The notes: a model not told the origin generated them from the sequence alone. 64,000 nucleotides of DNA from Euzebyales bacterium (GCA_036374135.1 DASUUK010000045.1:1-64000); one strand, 5' to 3'. Positions 49,766 through 59,327 are shown, counted from the stretch's first letter. A program made the numbers and translations.

Positions 49766-51157
49766 CTAGACCTTCGCCGGTTCGGGGTCGTACAGCGGGG
49801 CACGGTGGTTCGGGCGGATGTGCCCGGAGTTCTCCGTCACCGGGCCGGCGTGCGGCTCGACGTGGTCGGGCAGTCGACCGTGCTCGACCAGGTGCTCGTA
49901 CTCGTCGCGGAAGTACTTCAGCGACGAGTCGATCGGGCTGCACGCACCATCGGCGAGCGCGCAGAAGGAGCGCTGGAAGATCCCCTTCGTGATGTCGGTC
50001 AGGATGTCGATGTCCTCCTGACGCCCGTCGCCATCCAGGATGCGCGCCAGGATCTGCGACAGCCAGAACACGCCCTCGCGACACGGCGTGCACTTGCCAC
50101 AGCTCTCGTGCTCATAGAAGCGGGTCCAGTTGAGCACCGCGTCGACCACGCTCGTCTTGTTCGAGTACATCATCATCGCCGTGGTGCCCATGAGGCTGCC
50201 GGCGGCCTGGATCGACTCGAAGTCCATCGTGATGTTGTCGTGGTAGTGCTCGGCGGTCAGCAGTGGTGTCGACGACCCGCCCGGCGCCCAGAACTTCATC
50301 TCACGGTCCGGCAGCATGCCGAGGCACGACTCCTCGACGATCTGCTTGGCGGGGGTGCCCATCGGCCATTCGTAGTTGCCCGGCCGCTGCACCTCTCCGG
50401 ACACGCAGTAGACCTTGGGCCCCGGAGACTTCTCGGTGCCGATCGACTTGTACCAGGAGACACCCCGTTCGATGATCCACGGGACGTTCATGATCGTCTC
50501 GACGTTGTTGACCGCCGTGGGGGCGGCGTACACGCCGGCCACGGCCGGGAATGGCGGACGCAGGCGCGGCTGGCCGCGCCGGCCCTCCAGTGCGTTCAGC
50601 AGCGCGGTCTCCTCACCGCAGATGTAGGCGCCCGCGGCGTAGTGCAGCGTGATGTCGTAGTCGAAGTCGCTGCCCATGATGCCGGCGCCCAGGTAGCCGG
50701 CCTCGTAGGCCTCGGCGATGGCCTCCGACAGGCGGATGCCCGGCCACAGGTACTCGCCGCGCAGGAAGATGAACCCGCGCTCGGACTGCAGCGCCCGACC
50801 GGAGATCGCCATGCCCTCGAGCAGCTGATGGGGGTCGCGCTCCATCAGCTCGCGGTCCTTGAAGGTCCCTGGCTCGCCCTCGTCGGCGTTGACGACCAGG
50901 TACGTCGGCTTGCCCGAGTCGAAGGGCATGAAGCCCCACTTGACGCCGGTCGGGAACCCTGCGCCGCCGCGGCCACGCAGCCCCGAGTCCTTGACCTGCT
51001 GACGCAGGTGGGCGGGGTCGGCGTCCAGCACACTGCGCAGCGTCCTGTACCCGCCCGTGCGCTCGTAGCCCGCGAGCGTGTGGGCGTCCTCGACGTCCCA
51101 GCGCGACGTGAGGACCCGGATCGGCTCCTGCCGCTTGCCGCCGTAGTCGTCGGTCAT
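49766..51157 (-). CDS. nuoF: NADH-quinone oxidoreductase subunit F
   Basis: Binds NADH and FMN and holds cluster N3. The 463 residues include the nucleotide motif RGRGGAGFPTG (about 61-71), ADEGEPGTFKDR, YICGEETALLNALEG and the cluster motif ESCGKCTPCREG with a further Cys in SFCALADGA. ATG at 51157 overlaps the nuoE stop by four bases. Confidence 0.97.
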   Translation of the reverse strand: MTDDYGGKRQEPIRVLTSRWDVEDAHTLAGYERTGGYRTLRSVLDADPAHLRQQVKDSGLRGRGGAGFPTGVKWGFMPFDSGKPTYLVVNADEGEPGTFKDRELMERDPHQLLEGMAISGRALQSERGFIFLRGEYLWPGIRLSEAIAEAYEAGYLGAGIMGSDFDYDITLHYAAGAYICGEETALLNALEGRRGQPRLRPPFPAVAGVYAAPTAVNNVETIMNVPWIIERGVSWYKSIGTEKSPGPKVYCVSGEVQRPGNYEWPMGTPAKQIVEESCLGMLPDREMKFWAPGGSSTPLLTAEHYHDNITMDFESIQAAGSLMGTTAMMMYSNKTSVVDAVLNWTRFYEHESCGKCTPCREGVFWLSQILARILDGDGRQEDIDILTDITKGIFQRSFCALADGACSPIDSSLKYFRDEYEHLVEHGRLPDHVEPHAGPVTENSGHIRPNHRAPLYDPEPAKV

Positions 51158-52017
51158 GTCCCGTCCTCCCCGGCGTCGTCATCGGCTGCCGGGCCACTGC
51201 CCTCGCCGGTCGCCGCGTCGGGGTCCCGCGTGGGGAACTCGCGTGCGTCCGGACCGCCCTCGGCCTCGACCTCGTCAGGATCCTGACCGGCCGTCCGCAC
51301 CTGGCGCTGCGCTTCGGCACGCTCCTGCTCGCGCTCACCCGCGAACTCGGACGTGACGACCTGCACCTCGGCCTGGGGCCCGACCTCGGACGTCGCGGGC
51401 GGCGGTGCTCCGCCGTCGGTCCCCGTGGCGAACCCCAGCGCGTGGCCGCGATCGGAAGGCTCGTCCGGATGGGGGCCCAGACCGGCCAGGCGGTGGCTGA
51501 CCATGCGGATGCCCGGCGAGCTGATCCCGCGCGTCGGTGGCGGGACGTCGCCGTCGGCCACACGGTCGAGCAGGTCCTCCGCCCCGGACGGGGTCATGCA
51601 CTCGTAGTTGTAGTAGTCGACCGTGACGACCGGGGCGCCCTCGCAGTTGCCCAGGCACTCGGCGTGTTCAAGCGTGAAGGTGCCGTCCTCGGTGGTCCCG
51701 TTGTGTCCGACTCCGAGCTTGGCCGACAGACGGTCGTACACGTCCTGGGCGCCCCTGACCTTGCACGAGAAGTTGGTGCACACGCTGATCAGATGCCGGC
51801 CCAGCGGCGCGCGCTTGTACATCGTGTAGAACGTCGCGACGCCTGCCACCTCGGCCTTCGTCAGGCCCAGCAGCTCCGCGCACTCGGCGATGCCGTCGTC
51901 CGAGAGGTAGCCGTCCTGGCTCTGCACGAGATGCAGCAACGGCAGCAGCGCGGACCGGCCGACCGGATACCGCCCGACCAGCTGCTCTGCCTTCTCCCTG
52001 AGCTCACTACTGAACAC
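51154..52017 (-). CDS. nuoE: NADH-quinone oxidoreductase subunit E (extended C-terminus)
   Basis: Thioredoxin-like [2Fe-2S] subunit with ligands Cys80, Cys85, Cys121 and Cys125 (CTNFSC, CLGNC). The conserved part ends near residue 160. A further 125 residues are rich in Asp, Glu, Gly and Pro, so the 287 residues exceed the usual 160-240. GTG at 52017 has AGGAGG five bases before it. The nuoF start overlaps its stop. Confidence 0.94.
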   Translation of the reverse strand: MFSSELREKAEQLVGRYPVGRSALLPLLHLVQSQDGYLSDDGIAECAELLGLTKAEVAGVATFYTMYKRAPLGRHLISVCTNFSCKVRGAQDVYDRLSAKLGVGHNGTTEDGTFTLEHAECLGNCEGAPVVTVDYYNYECMTPSGAEDLLDRVADGDVPPPTRGISSPGIRMVSHRLAGLGPHPDEPSDRGHALGFATGTDGGAPPPATSEVGPQAEVQVVTSEFAGEREQERAEAQRQVRTAGQDPDEVEAEGGPDAREFPTRDPDAATGEGSGPAADDDAGEDGT

Positions 52018-52044
52018 CAACGCCTCCTGCGACCTCGCTGCACC

Positions 52045-52144
52045 GCGGTCGGTCCACACCCATGCTCCGGCTCCAGCAGGGACCCCGGCTCGCCCTGAGG
52101 GCTCGCCACGCCGAGTCGCCTGCGCACGGCCGTGGACCGACCGC
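52045..52144 (-). repeat. Family-2 structured repeat, copy B (inverted)
   Basis: The family-2 core on the minus strand (52124-52063) is closed by perfect 13-bp arms, GCGGTCGGTCCAC at 52045-52057 and its complement at 52132-52144. The arms are unrelated to those of copies A and C. It lies in the 285-base gap between nuoD and nuoE, facing copy C. Confidence 0.7.
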
Positions 52145-52196
52145 TACCGGACGCATGCGAGACGATAGCGGGCGTGTGGCGTGGCGATGGCGGGGA

Positions 52197-52292
52197 GCGG
52201 CGGCGGACCCGTGCGAAAGCGACTCGGGGTGCCGCGAGCCCCTGGCGAGTGGCGGGGTCCCTGCTGGAGCGGCCGCACGGGTCCGCCGCCGC
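52197..52292 (+). repeat. Family-2 structured repeat, copy C
   Basis: The family-2 core (52219-52272) is closed by perfect 19-bp arms (GCGGCGGCGGACCCGTGCG at 52197-52215 and its complement at 52274-52292). Copies B and C face each other and could also pair with one another. The whole nuoD-nuoE gap is made of these two elements, and I see no gene in it. Confidence 0.75.
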
Positions 52293-52302
52293 GCATCAGC
52301 GC

Positions 52303-53697
52303 TCACCGGTCGACACCGCCCATGACCGGATCCAGCGAGGCGACGCCCGCGATCACGTCCGGGACGAGCAGCCCGTTGGTCAGGTCGGCCAGCGCCCCGA
52401 TGTGGAGGAATGAGGGGTCGCGCACCTTCACGCGGTACGGCTTGTTCGTGCCGTTGGAGGTCACGTGGTAGCCCAGCTCACCGCGGGGTGACTCGACCGC
52501 GCAGTACACCTGCCCCTCGGGGACAGCGAACCCCTGCGTGACGATCTTGAAGTGGTGGATCAGGGCCTCCATCGACTGGCCCATGATCTTCGAGATGTAC
52601 TCGTTGGAGTTGCCGATGCCGTCCGGGCCCAGTGCGAGCTGTGCGGGCCAGGCGATCTTCTTGTCGGCGACCATGACCGGGCCGCCGGGCAGTTGCGCTA
52701 CGGCCTGGGACACGATCCGCAGCGACTCGCGCATCTCATTGATGCGCACGAGGTAGCGGCCGAAGGCATCAGCGGTGTCGGTGACGACCACATCGAAGTC
52801 GTACTGGTCGATGCCGCAGTACGGCGCCGCCTTGCGCAGGTCGTGGGCGAGGCCGGTCGAGCGCAGCACCGGTCCGGTGACGCCCAGGTCCAGGCACTGC
52901 TCGGCCGTCAGAACCGCGACGCCCTTGTTGCGCTCGACCCAGATCGGGTTGCCGGTCAGCAGGTCCTCGAACTCGTCGATGCGGTCGTTGAGCTCGGACA
53001 CGAGCGTGCCGATGCGGTCACCGAACTCAGGTGGCACGTCCTGTGCCAGCCCTCCCGGCCGGATGAACGCATGGTTCATCCGCAGCCCCGTGACGTACTC
53101 GAGCATGTCGAGCACCGTCTCGCGCTCGCGGAAGCCGTAGATCATGGCCGTCGTCGAGCCCAGCTCCATGCCGCCGGTTGCCAGCCACACCATGTGGCTC
53201 GACACACGGTTGAGCTCGGTCAGGATCACCCGGAGCGCGGACGCGCGCTCGGGGATCTGGTCGGTGACGCCCAGCAGCTTCTCGACGGCCAGGCAGTACC
53301 CGAGCTCGTTGAACAGCGGCGACAGGTAGTCCATCCGCGTCACGAAGGTCACGCCCTGCACCCATGGGCGGAACTCGAGGTTCTTCTCGATGCCCGTGTG
53401 CAGGTAGCCGATGACGGGCTTGTTGTCGACGACGGTCTCACCGTCGAGCGTCAGCACCATGCGCAGCACCCCGTGCGTAGAGGGATGCTGCGGACCCATG
53501 TTGATGACCATCAGGTCGTCCTCGACGGCGTCGGGGAGGTCCTCCCATTGGCCGGAGGCGACCGTGTAGGTGTGGGGCGCCACGATCGTGCCGGCCGCTG
53601 CGGCGGTGGCCCGCTCCTCCTGCGACTGCTCGGTCGTCAGGTCGCTCTCCCGGTCCTGGGCGGGACGATCGGGAGCGACCTGCTGCTGGTCGGACAT
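52303..53697 (-). CDS. nuoD: NADH-quinone oxidoreductase subunit D, operon 2
   Basis: The 49-kDa-type subunit at the quinone site, 464 residues, with [29 protein letters not shown] and the ending DPVMGGVDR. The first 60 residues are a polar leader absent from the operon 1 copy. ATG at 53697, 12 bases after nuoC. Confidence 0.96.
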   Translation of the reverse strand: MSDQQQVAPDRPAQDRESDLTTEQSQEERATAAAAGTIVAPHTYTVASGQWEDLPDAVEDDLMVINMGPQHPSTHGVLRMVLTLDGETVVDNKPVIGYLHTGIEKNLEFRPWVQGVTFVTRMDYLSPLFNELGYCLAVEKLLGVTDQIPERASALRVILTELNRVSSHMVWLATGGMELGSTTAMIYGFRERETVLDMLEYVTGLRMNHAFIRPGGLAQDVPPEFGDRIGTLVSELNDRIDEFEDLLTGNPIWVERNKGVAVLTAEQCLDLGVTGPVLRSTGLAHDLRKAAPYCGIDQYDFDVVVTDTADAFGRYLVRINEMRESLRIVSQAVAQLPGGPVMVADKKIAWPAQLALGPDGIGNSNEYISKIMGQSMEALIHHFKIVTQGFAVPEGQVYCAVESPRGELGYHVTSNGTNKPYRVKVRDPSFLHIGALADLTNGLLVPDVIAGVASLDPVMGGVDR

Positions 53698-53709
53698 CGG
53701 CGGCTCCTC

Positions 53710-54363
53710 CTAGTAGCTGCGCTGGTCCGGCGGAGGGATGGTCGCGCCCTCGTACTGCACCTCGACGCCGCCGAGTGGATAATCCTTGCGGTGCGGGTGT
53801 CCTTCCCACTCCTCGGGCATCAGGATCCGCCGCAGGTCCGGGTGGCCGTCGAAGTCGACGCCGAAGAAGTCGAAGACCTCGCGCTCCATGAAATCGGCGG
53901 ACCGGTAGATCCCCGCGACGCTGGCCATGCGCGGTTCGTCGTCGGGCAGGAACGTGCGGATCCGCGCGACGTAGTTGTGCCGCAACGACCGGACGATGTA
54001 GTCCAACTCGATGCGACCGGCCTCGTCACCGAACTCGTACCGGGGCCAGCCGGTCGTCTCCTCGGCGCGCTCCTCGCGCTGGCCGGCCGGCCAGTGCACG
54101 CCGGACACGTCGATCAACATCTCGCACGACAGGTCCGCGTCGTCGCGGCAGTGGCGCAGAACGTCGGGGACGAGCTCGGCCGGGCAGACGACGGTGAGCT
54201 CACCGCGGAAGCCCAGCACCTCGAGCCCGTCGAATGTCGCCGTGAGCCGGTCGCGCACCTGGCGCAGACGGTCGGACAGCTGTGCCTCGGGGACCGAACG
54301 TGATCGGAGCTTGGTCGCCTCACCCGAGGCCATGTTCGGGTTGCCTGAGCCTGCACCCGCCAT
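53710..54363 (-). CDS. nuoC: NADH-quinone oxidoreductase subunit C, operon 2
   Basis: The 30-kDa-type subunit, 217 residues, with MEREVFDFFGVDFDGHPDLR and EGHPHRKDYPLGG near the end. The length is normal, without the long tail of the operon 1 copy. ATG at 54363 lies 43 bases after nuoB. Confidence 0.96.
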   Translation of the reverse strand: MAGAGSGNPNMASGEATKLRSRSVPEAQLSDRLRQVRDRLTATFDGLEVLGFRGELTVVCPAELVPDVLRHCRDDADLSCEMLIDVSGVHWPAGQREERAEETTGWPRYEFGDEAGRIELDYIVRSLRHNYVARIRTFLPDDEPRMASVAGIYRSADFMEREVFDFFGVDFDGHPDLRRILMPEEWEGHPHRKDYPLGGVEVQYEGATIPPPDQRSY

Positions 54364-54406
54364 CAGTCACGCCTCCGACCCGTGCGCGGGCCCGATACCT
54401 CTCCCG

Positions 54407-55053
<647 letters not shown>

Positions 55054-55063
<10 letters not shown>

Positions 55064-55413
55064 TCCAGGCCTCCCCTGCGCAGGACGTAGAAGTAGCTCT
55101 CGAACAGCAGCGCGACGAACACGCCCATCACGCCGAAGCCGTACCACCCGAGATCGCGGACGACGACCGACCACGGGTGCAGGAACACGGCTTCGACGTC
55201 GAAGATGATGAACAGGATGGCGATCAGGTGGAACTGCACCGGGAAGCGAATGCCGGTCAGGCTCTGGGTGGGGATGATGCCGGACTCGTAGGCCGCGCGC
55301 TTGGTGGGGTTCGGCCGACTGGGTCCGAGACGGGCCGACACGAGCAGCGACAGGCCCACGAACAGCACGGCCGCCAGCACCAGCAGCGCGAGCGGCAGGT
55401 ACTCGGCCAACAT
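55054..55413 (-). CDS. nuoA: NADH-quinone oxidoreductase subunit A, operon 2
   Basis: Three-helix subunit, 119 residues, with [20 protein letters not shown] and [20 protein letters not shown] at 55413 follows AGGAGG. It lies 139 bases after menJ on the same strand, so it can be read from the menJ promoter; a TAGGAT -10-like hexamer at 55454-55449 may add a local start. Confidence 0.95.
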
Positions 55414-55448
55414 GGTGCATTCCTCCTGGTGGCGGTTCTGGTCGGGTG

Positions 55449-55454
55449 ATCCTA
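55449..55454 (-). promoter_or_regulatory. Possible local -10 for nuo operon 2
   Basis: Minus-strand TAGGAT, 35 bases before the nuoA start, with no clear -35. A start near 55442 would leave a short leader that contains the AGGAGG site. Confidence 0.3.
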
Positions 55455-55552
55455 GACGGCGACCTTCGGCGGTCGGGTCGGGCGGCCGGCGTTGCCGGCG
55501 CCCAGCCTATCGGGAGTCGGCTCGAGGCCATGCATCACGGGACGGTCGGCGG

Positions 55553-56893
55553 TCACGCTGCCGGCACGGCCCGCGACAACAGGTTGAGCACCGCGTCGGT
55601 CGCGTCGCCGCTGCGATGGTTGACCAGGTGCGCCATGGTCCTGAACACGAACCGCATCAGGCGCATGCGCGGCATGCCGTACACCGTGCACACCCGCATG
55701 ACGGTGGGATGGCCCATGAGGCCGACGAACGCGCGTCCGAGCGTGTAGTAGCCGCCCCACGCCTCGGCCACCGCCGCCGGATACGCCGCGAGCCGGTCCG
55801 GCGATCCGGTCGTGAGCGCGTGGTCGATCGCCTCCGACGCGAACGCCGCCGCCTCGATGGCGTAGCTGATCCCCTCACCGTTGAACGGGTTGACCATGCC
55901 GGCCGCGTCACCCAGCAGCACCAACCCGTCGAGCACCATAGGGCGACGGTTGTGGGCCATCGGCAGGCCCGCGCTGCGCGGGCGGTCGACCAAGGTGTCG
56001 GGCCGCAGCTGCCACTCGGGCGGCAGGCCGGCGACCCACGACGTCAGGACGTCACGGTAGTTGGTCGAGCGGAAGTGCGCCGACGAGTCGAGCAGGCCCC
56101 AGCCGACGTTGACGAGCCCGTCGGAGAGCGGGAAGATCCATCCGTAGCCGGGCAGCAGCTCACCGGGGTCGTCGCCGGACGGTGGCACCCGCATCTCCAG
56201 GTAGCCCTCCATCACGTCCATCGACGCGCGCGGGCTGCGGTAGTAGCCGCGGATCGCCACCCCCATCGGACGGGAGTGGTCGCGGTGGAGACCGGCGGCC
56301 ACCGCGATGCGCGACGAGTTGCCGTCGGCGGCCACCACGATGGGCGCGCGGACCTCGCCGTGCCGGCCGTCGTCGCGCTGGTAGCGGATGCCGTGGATGC
56401 GGCCGCCGTCGTCGGAGCGGACGGGTGCCAGCGCCTCCGTCCGTTCCCACAGCCGCGCGCCATTGGCGACCGCGTGCTGCGCCAGCGTGTGGTCGAAGAT
56501 CGCACGGGTCGCCGTCACCGAGTGTGCGGGGAAGTCATCGAGCTCCGGCCAGGGCAGGTCGAGGACGACGCCGCCCCCGTACATGCGCAGGCCCTCCTGG
56601 CGCGCCCATCCGGGTGGGGTGCCGGCGGCCTCGTCGTGCAGACCGAGCAGTTCGAGCGCCTTCACGGCGCGGGGGGTCAACGCATCACCGCAGACCTTGT
56701 CGCGCGGGAACGACGACTTCTCGACCAGCAGCACGTCGTGACCCGCCCGGGCGAGGAACGTGGCCGCAGCCGAGCCACCCGGGCCCGCGCCCACGACGAC
56801 GACGTCGGCCTCGTTGCGCTCCGGCGGCCCCACGGGCTCGAGCCGCGACGCCGGCGCCGACCGGCGGCGCTGGGCGATGTCACTGTCGGCCAC
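55553..56893 (-). CDS. menJ: Geranylgeranyl-reductase-family flavoprotein (MenJ-like menaquinone reductase)
   Basis: FAD enzyme that saturates a double bond of the isoprenoid tail; M. tuberculosis MenJ acts on menaquinone. The 446 residues show VVVVGAGPGGSAAATFLA (FAD site, GAGPGG at 35-40), CGDALTPRAVKAL, and LVLLGDAAGMVNPFNGEGI. GTG at 56893 follows AGGAG. It is placed just before nuo operon 2 and after menG, as expected for menaquinone supply. The promoter upstream carries a Rex-type operator. Confidence 0.85.
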   Translation of the reverse strand: MADSDIAQRRRSAPASRLEPVGPPERNEADVVVVGAGPGGSAAATFLARAGHDVLLVEKSSFPRDKVCGDALTPRAVKALELLGLHDEAAGTPPGWARQEGLRMYGGGVVLDLPWPELDDFPAHSVTATRAIFDHTLAQHAVANGARLWERTEALAPVRSDDGGRIHGIRYQRDDGRHGEVRAPIVVAADGNSSRIAVAAGLHRDHSRPMGVAIRGYYRSPRASMDVMEGYLEMRVPPSGDDPGELLPGYGWIFPLSDGLVNVGWGLLDSSAHFRSTNYRDVLTSWVAGLPPEWQLRPDTLVDRPRSAGLPMAHNRRPMVLDGLVLLGDAAGMVNPFNGEGISYAIEAAAFASEAIDHALTTGSPDRLAAYPAAVAEAWGGYYTLGRAFVGLMGHPTVMRVCTVYGMPRMRLMRFVFRTMAHLVNHRSGDATDAVLNLLSRAVPAA

Positions 56894-56950
56894 GCGCTCC
56901 TCCGTCCGATCCGAGGGGCCGAGCCACCACGGGTGCTCGGTCGACGCCCC

Positions 56951-56978
56951 AGCGTAGCGTTTCGGGCGGGCATGTGAA
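56951..56978 (-). promoter_or_regulatory. Promoter for menJ (and nuo operon 2)
   Basis: On the minus strand TTCACA (56978-56973) and TACGCT (56956-56951) are 16 bases apart; transcription would start near 56944, about 50 bases before menJ. The -35 is one half of the Rex-type palindrome, so a bound repressor would block it. Confidence 0.5.
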
Positions 56979-56988
56979 GTGCTTCACA
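56973..56988. promoter_or_regulatory. Rex-type (NADH-responsive) operator
   Basis: TGTGAAGTGCTTCACA is a perfect TGTGAA-N4-TTCACA palindrome, the form of the Rex operator defined in Streptomyces coelicolor, where Rex controls nuo and cyd genes. It overlaps the -35 of the menJ promoter. A rex gene is not in the window. Confidence 0.7.
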
Positions 56989-57054
56989 AAGCGCGTCGCC
57001 GTTCCAGCTCGTCGGCGTCCGTGACGCGATCGTCGCGCGAGCCGTGCGGGTGTT

Positions 57055-57158
57055 GTGGGGAATCAACACGCGCCCCGCGTTGACGAACCTCCCCACAACG
57101 GCGCCGACACCGCCCTGTGGGGAATCAACACGCGCCCCGCGTTGACGAACCTCCCCAC
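57055..57158. repeat. Two identical 42-bp imperfect palindromes between menG and menJ
   Basis: Identical units at 57055-57096 and 57117-57158, 20 bases apart. Each has outer arms GTGGGGA/TCCCCAC, an inner stem TCAAC/GTTGA and a GCG/CGC tip, with a short bulge (CGAACC). They start nine bases after the menG stop and precede the Rex-controlled promoter. They could be tandem terminators, RNA stabilising hairpins or binding sites; no T-run is present. Confidence 0.75.
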
Positions 57159-57166
57159 CGCGGCGG

Positions 57167-57889
57167 TCAGGACGGACGTACGGCGTGGTGCAGCGCCACG
57201 ATGCCGCCCGTGAGGTTCTTCCAGCGCACCGCCGTCCAGCCCGCGTCGCCGATCATGCCGGCCAGCGCGGGCTGGTCGGGCCACGCCAGGATGCTCCGGG
57301 CCAGGTAGCCGTACGCCGCCGGATCACTGGTCGCCACTCTGGCCAGCCGCGGCACGACCTCCAGCAAGTAACGGCGGTAGACGTGCGCGAACGCCCGGCT
57401 GGTCGGACGGCTGAACTCCAGGACGGCCAGCTTCCCGCCGGGGCGCACGACGCGCCGCATCTCGCGCAGACCGGCGAGCGTGTCGTTGAGGTTGCGCAGA
57501 CCGAAGGCGATCGTGACGGCGTCGACGCTGGCGTCCGCAAGCGGAAGCCGCAGCGCGTCGGCGACGGTCCACGCGCGCACCGCCGGCACCCGCGCCATGC
57601 CGACCCGCACCATCTCGTGACTGAGATCGGCCACGACCGCGTCGGCGCCGCGCGCCGCCACAGCAGCGGCGAGCGCTCCGGTGCCACCGGCGAGATCGAG
57701 CACGACCGACCCCGGCCGGGGATCGACGGCGGCGACGGCCACAGCGCGCCAGTGCCGGTCCAGGCCCAGCGACAGCAGCGTGTTCGCGACGTCGTACCGC
57801 GGAGCGACGCGGTCGAACATGCGCTGGACGAGCGCGGCGTCCTTGTCGCGGACGGGGCGGTGGTCCGGCAGTGCCGGGTGCTCCGGCAT
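57167..57889 (-). CDS. menG: Demethylmenaquinone methyltransferase (UbiE/MenG family)
   Basis: SAM-dependent C-methyltransferase that finishes menaquinone. The 240 residues carry QRMFDRVAPRYDVANTLLSL, the SAM motif VLDLAGGTG (63-71), IAFGLRNLNDTLAGLREM and LEFSRPTS. ATG at 57889 shares one base with the stop of the upstream amidohydrolase (TGATG), so it is translationally coupled to that gene. Confidence 0.93.
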   Translation of the reverse strand: MPEHPALPDHRPVRDKDAALVQRMFDRVAPRYDVANTLLSLGLDRHWRAVAVAAVDPRPGSVVLDLAGGTGALAAAVAARGADAVVADLSHEMVRVGMARVPAVRAWTVADALRLPLADASVDAVTIAFGLRNLNDTLAGLREMRRVVRPGGKLAVLEFSRPTSRAFAHVYRRYLLEVVPRLARVATSDPAAYGYLARSILAWPDQPALAGMIGDAGWTAVRWKNLTGGIVALHHAVRPS

Positions 57890-59205
57890 CACCCGTCCGT
57901 CTCCTCGAAGTCGTCGAGCTCCGGCCACGCGCTGTCGCCGTCACCGCGGCGGGAGCGTCGCACCCCGGCCACGACCGTGAGCACCTGGCGCCCCACACCG
58001 GAAGTGATCAGGTCGCGGTAGGCGGCCGCGCCGGTCGTGGCGAGGTCGACGCCCACCAGGTCCGCCCGGCGGCCGGGGACCAGCACACCGCTGTGGGTGG
58101 ACCATCCCATGGCACGCGCGCCATCGCAGGTGAGCAGGCGCACCGCGTGCTCCTCGAGCTCGACCGGTCCGCCCGCGCCCGGCCAGAGCGCGATCTGCTG
58201 CTCGCGCGCCAGCGCGACCCACGCGGCCGCCTCGGCGAGCGGATCCTGATCGGGCACCGCCGCCAGGCTCTCGGTGCCCAGGGCCATTGCGACGCCGGCC
58301 TTGGCGAAGCGTTCGAGCGGTGGGGCACCGGACTGGAGCCGGTCCGCCGCACGGGGGCACAGCACGACCGCGGTCCGCTGCGCGCCGAGCACGCGCGCCT
58401 CCGCGTCGTCGGCCCACACCGCATGGGCCAGCGAGTTGCCGGGACGCACCGCACCGCACTCGGCCAGGTACCGCACCGGTCCGAAGCCGGTGCCTTCCCC
58501 CACCCACTCGTACTCCGCGCCGACGTCCGCGGCCGCCTCGGCCAGAGGCCCGTCACCGTGCCAGATGGCGCGGACCTCCGCCTGGTCCACGGCCGCGTGG
58601 GCGTGCAGCGGGACCTCGAGCTCGTGGGCCAGGGCGGCGAGCGCCTGCAGACTGCCGGTGCCGATCCGCGTGATGTCCTCGACCGCGACGCCGACCCGAC
58701 GCCCGGGAGCCGGAAGGTCGAGGGTGTGGCGCAGCGCCGACAGCACGGCGTCCTGGTCGCGGACGTCGACGTCGGCGATCCGCACCCACGAGTCGCCCGC
58801 CAGGCCGGCGCGCGACGCCGCGGGCACGCCGGGGCCGCGGTGCACGACGTCACCGACGCAGGTGGTCCCCGCCCGCAGCGCGTACAGCACGCCCCGGCGG
58901 GCCGAGTGCTTCCATCGAGCCGCGTCCCACCCGGCGGTCATCCCGTCGACGGCGCGCTGCCAGTGGTGGCGCGGACCCGGCTGCGCCAGCGGTGCGGCCT
59001 CGGCCAGCTCCAGGTGGGTGTGCGCGTTGACCAGACCCGGCAGCAGCACGCCGTCGACGTGCTGTTCGCGATCGGCCTCCCGGCGCAACACCGTCGCCTC
59101 GCCGACGGCCACGATCGTCGCGTCCGAGACGAGCACACCACCCTCGTCGAGTGGCGGACCGGTCATCGGCAGGACGACCCTGGCGGAGAACAGGACGGTG
59201 GACAC
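57889..59205 (-). CDS. Amidohydrolase, similar to aminodeoxyfutalosine deaminase type (MqnX-like)
   Basis: The 438 residues fit metal-dependent amidohydrolases: GVLLPGLVNAHTHLELAEA (HxH metal site), LHAHAAVDQAE, and LCPRAADRLQSGAPPLERF followed by MALGTESLA. The last motif is usually GTDS; the metal-side Asp is Glu here. The CPR...GAPP pattern recalls deaminases such as MqnX of the futalosine pathway, yet menF, menD and menC of the classical route are next to it, so the substrate is uncertain. The GTG start is seven bases after TACCCT (leaderless). Stop and start overlap with menG. Confidence 0.65.
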   Translation of the reverse strand: MSTVLFSARVVLPMTGPPLDEGGVLVSDATIVAVGEATVLRREADREQHVDGVLLPGLVNAHTHLELAEAAPLAQPGPRHHWQRAVDGMTAGWDAARWKHSARRGVLYALRAGTTCVGDVVHRGPGVPAASRAGLAGDSWVRIADVDVRDQDAVLSALRHTLDLPAPGRRVGVAVEDITRIGTGSLQALAALAHELEVPLHAHAAVDQAEVRAIWHGDGPLAEAAADVGAEYEWVGEGTGFGPVRYLAECGAVRPGNSLAHAVWADDAEARVLGAQRTAVVLCPRAADRLQSGAPPLERFAKAGVAMALGTESLAAVPDQDPLAEAAAWVALAREQQIALWPGAGGPVELEEHAVRLLTCDGARAMGWSTHSGVLVPGRRADLVGVDLATTGAAAYRDLITSGVGRQVLTVVAGVRRSRRGDGDSAWPELDDFEETDG

Positions 59206-59212
59206 CGCGCGC

Positions 59213-59218
59213 AGGGTA
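59213..59218 (-). promoter_or_regulatory. Leaderless promoter -10 for amidohydrolase-menG
   Basis: Minus-strand TACCCT ends seven bases before the GTG at 59205, the spacing expected when transcript and reading frame start together. The same seven-base spacing occurs before the MerR-type gene and menC. Confidence 0.45.
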
Positions 59219-59314
59219 GTACGTGCGCGCGCGTGGCGTCGGTGCGGCACCGCGCTGCGACGGACCGTGTGCGAGTGATCGCGTCGGCGTCGCCCCGGCC
59301 GGACGGCGGCACCT

Positions 59315-59320
59315 TAGCAT
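59315..59320 (+). promoter_or_regulatory. Leaderless promoter -10 for the MerR-type gene
   Basis: TAGCAT ends seven bases before ATG 59328. There is no Shine-Dalgarno before the ATG, so a leaderless transcript is likely. Confidence 0.5.
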
Positions 59321-59327
59321 TGGCGTC

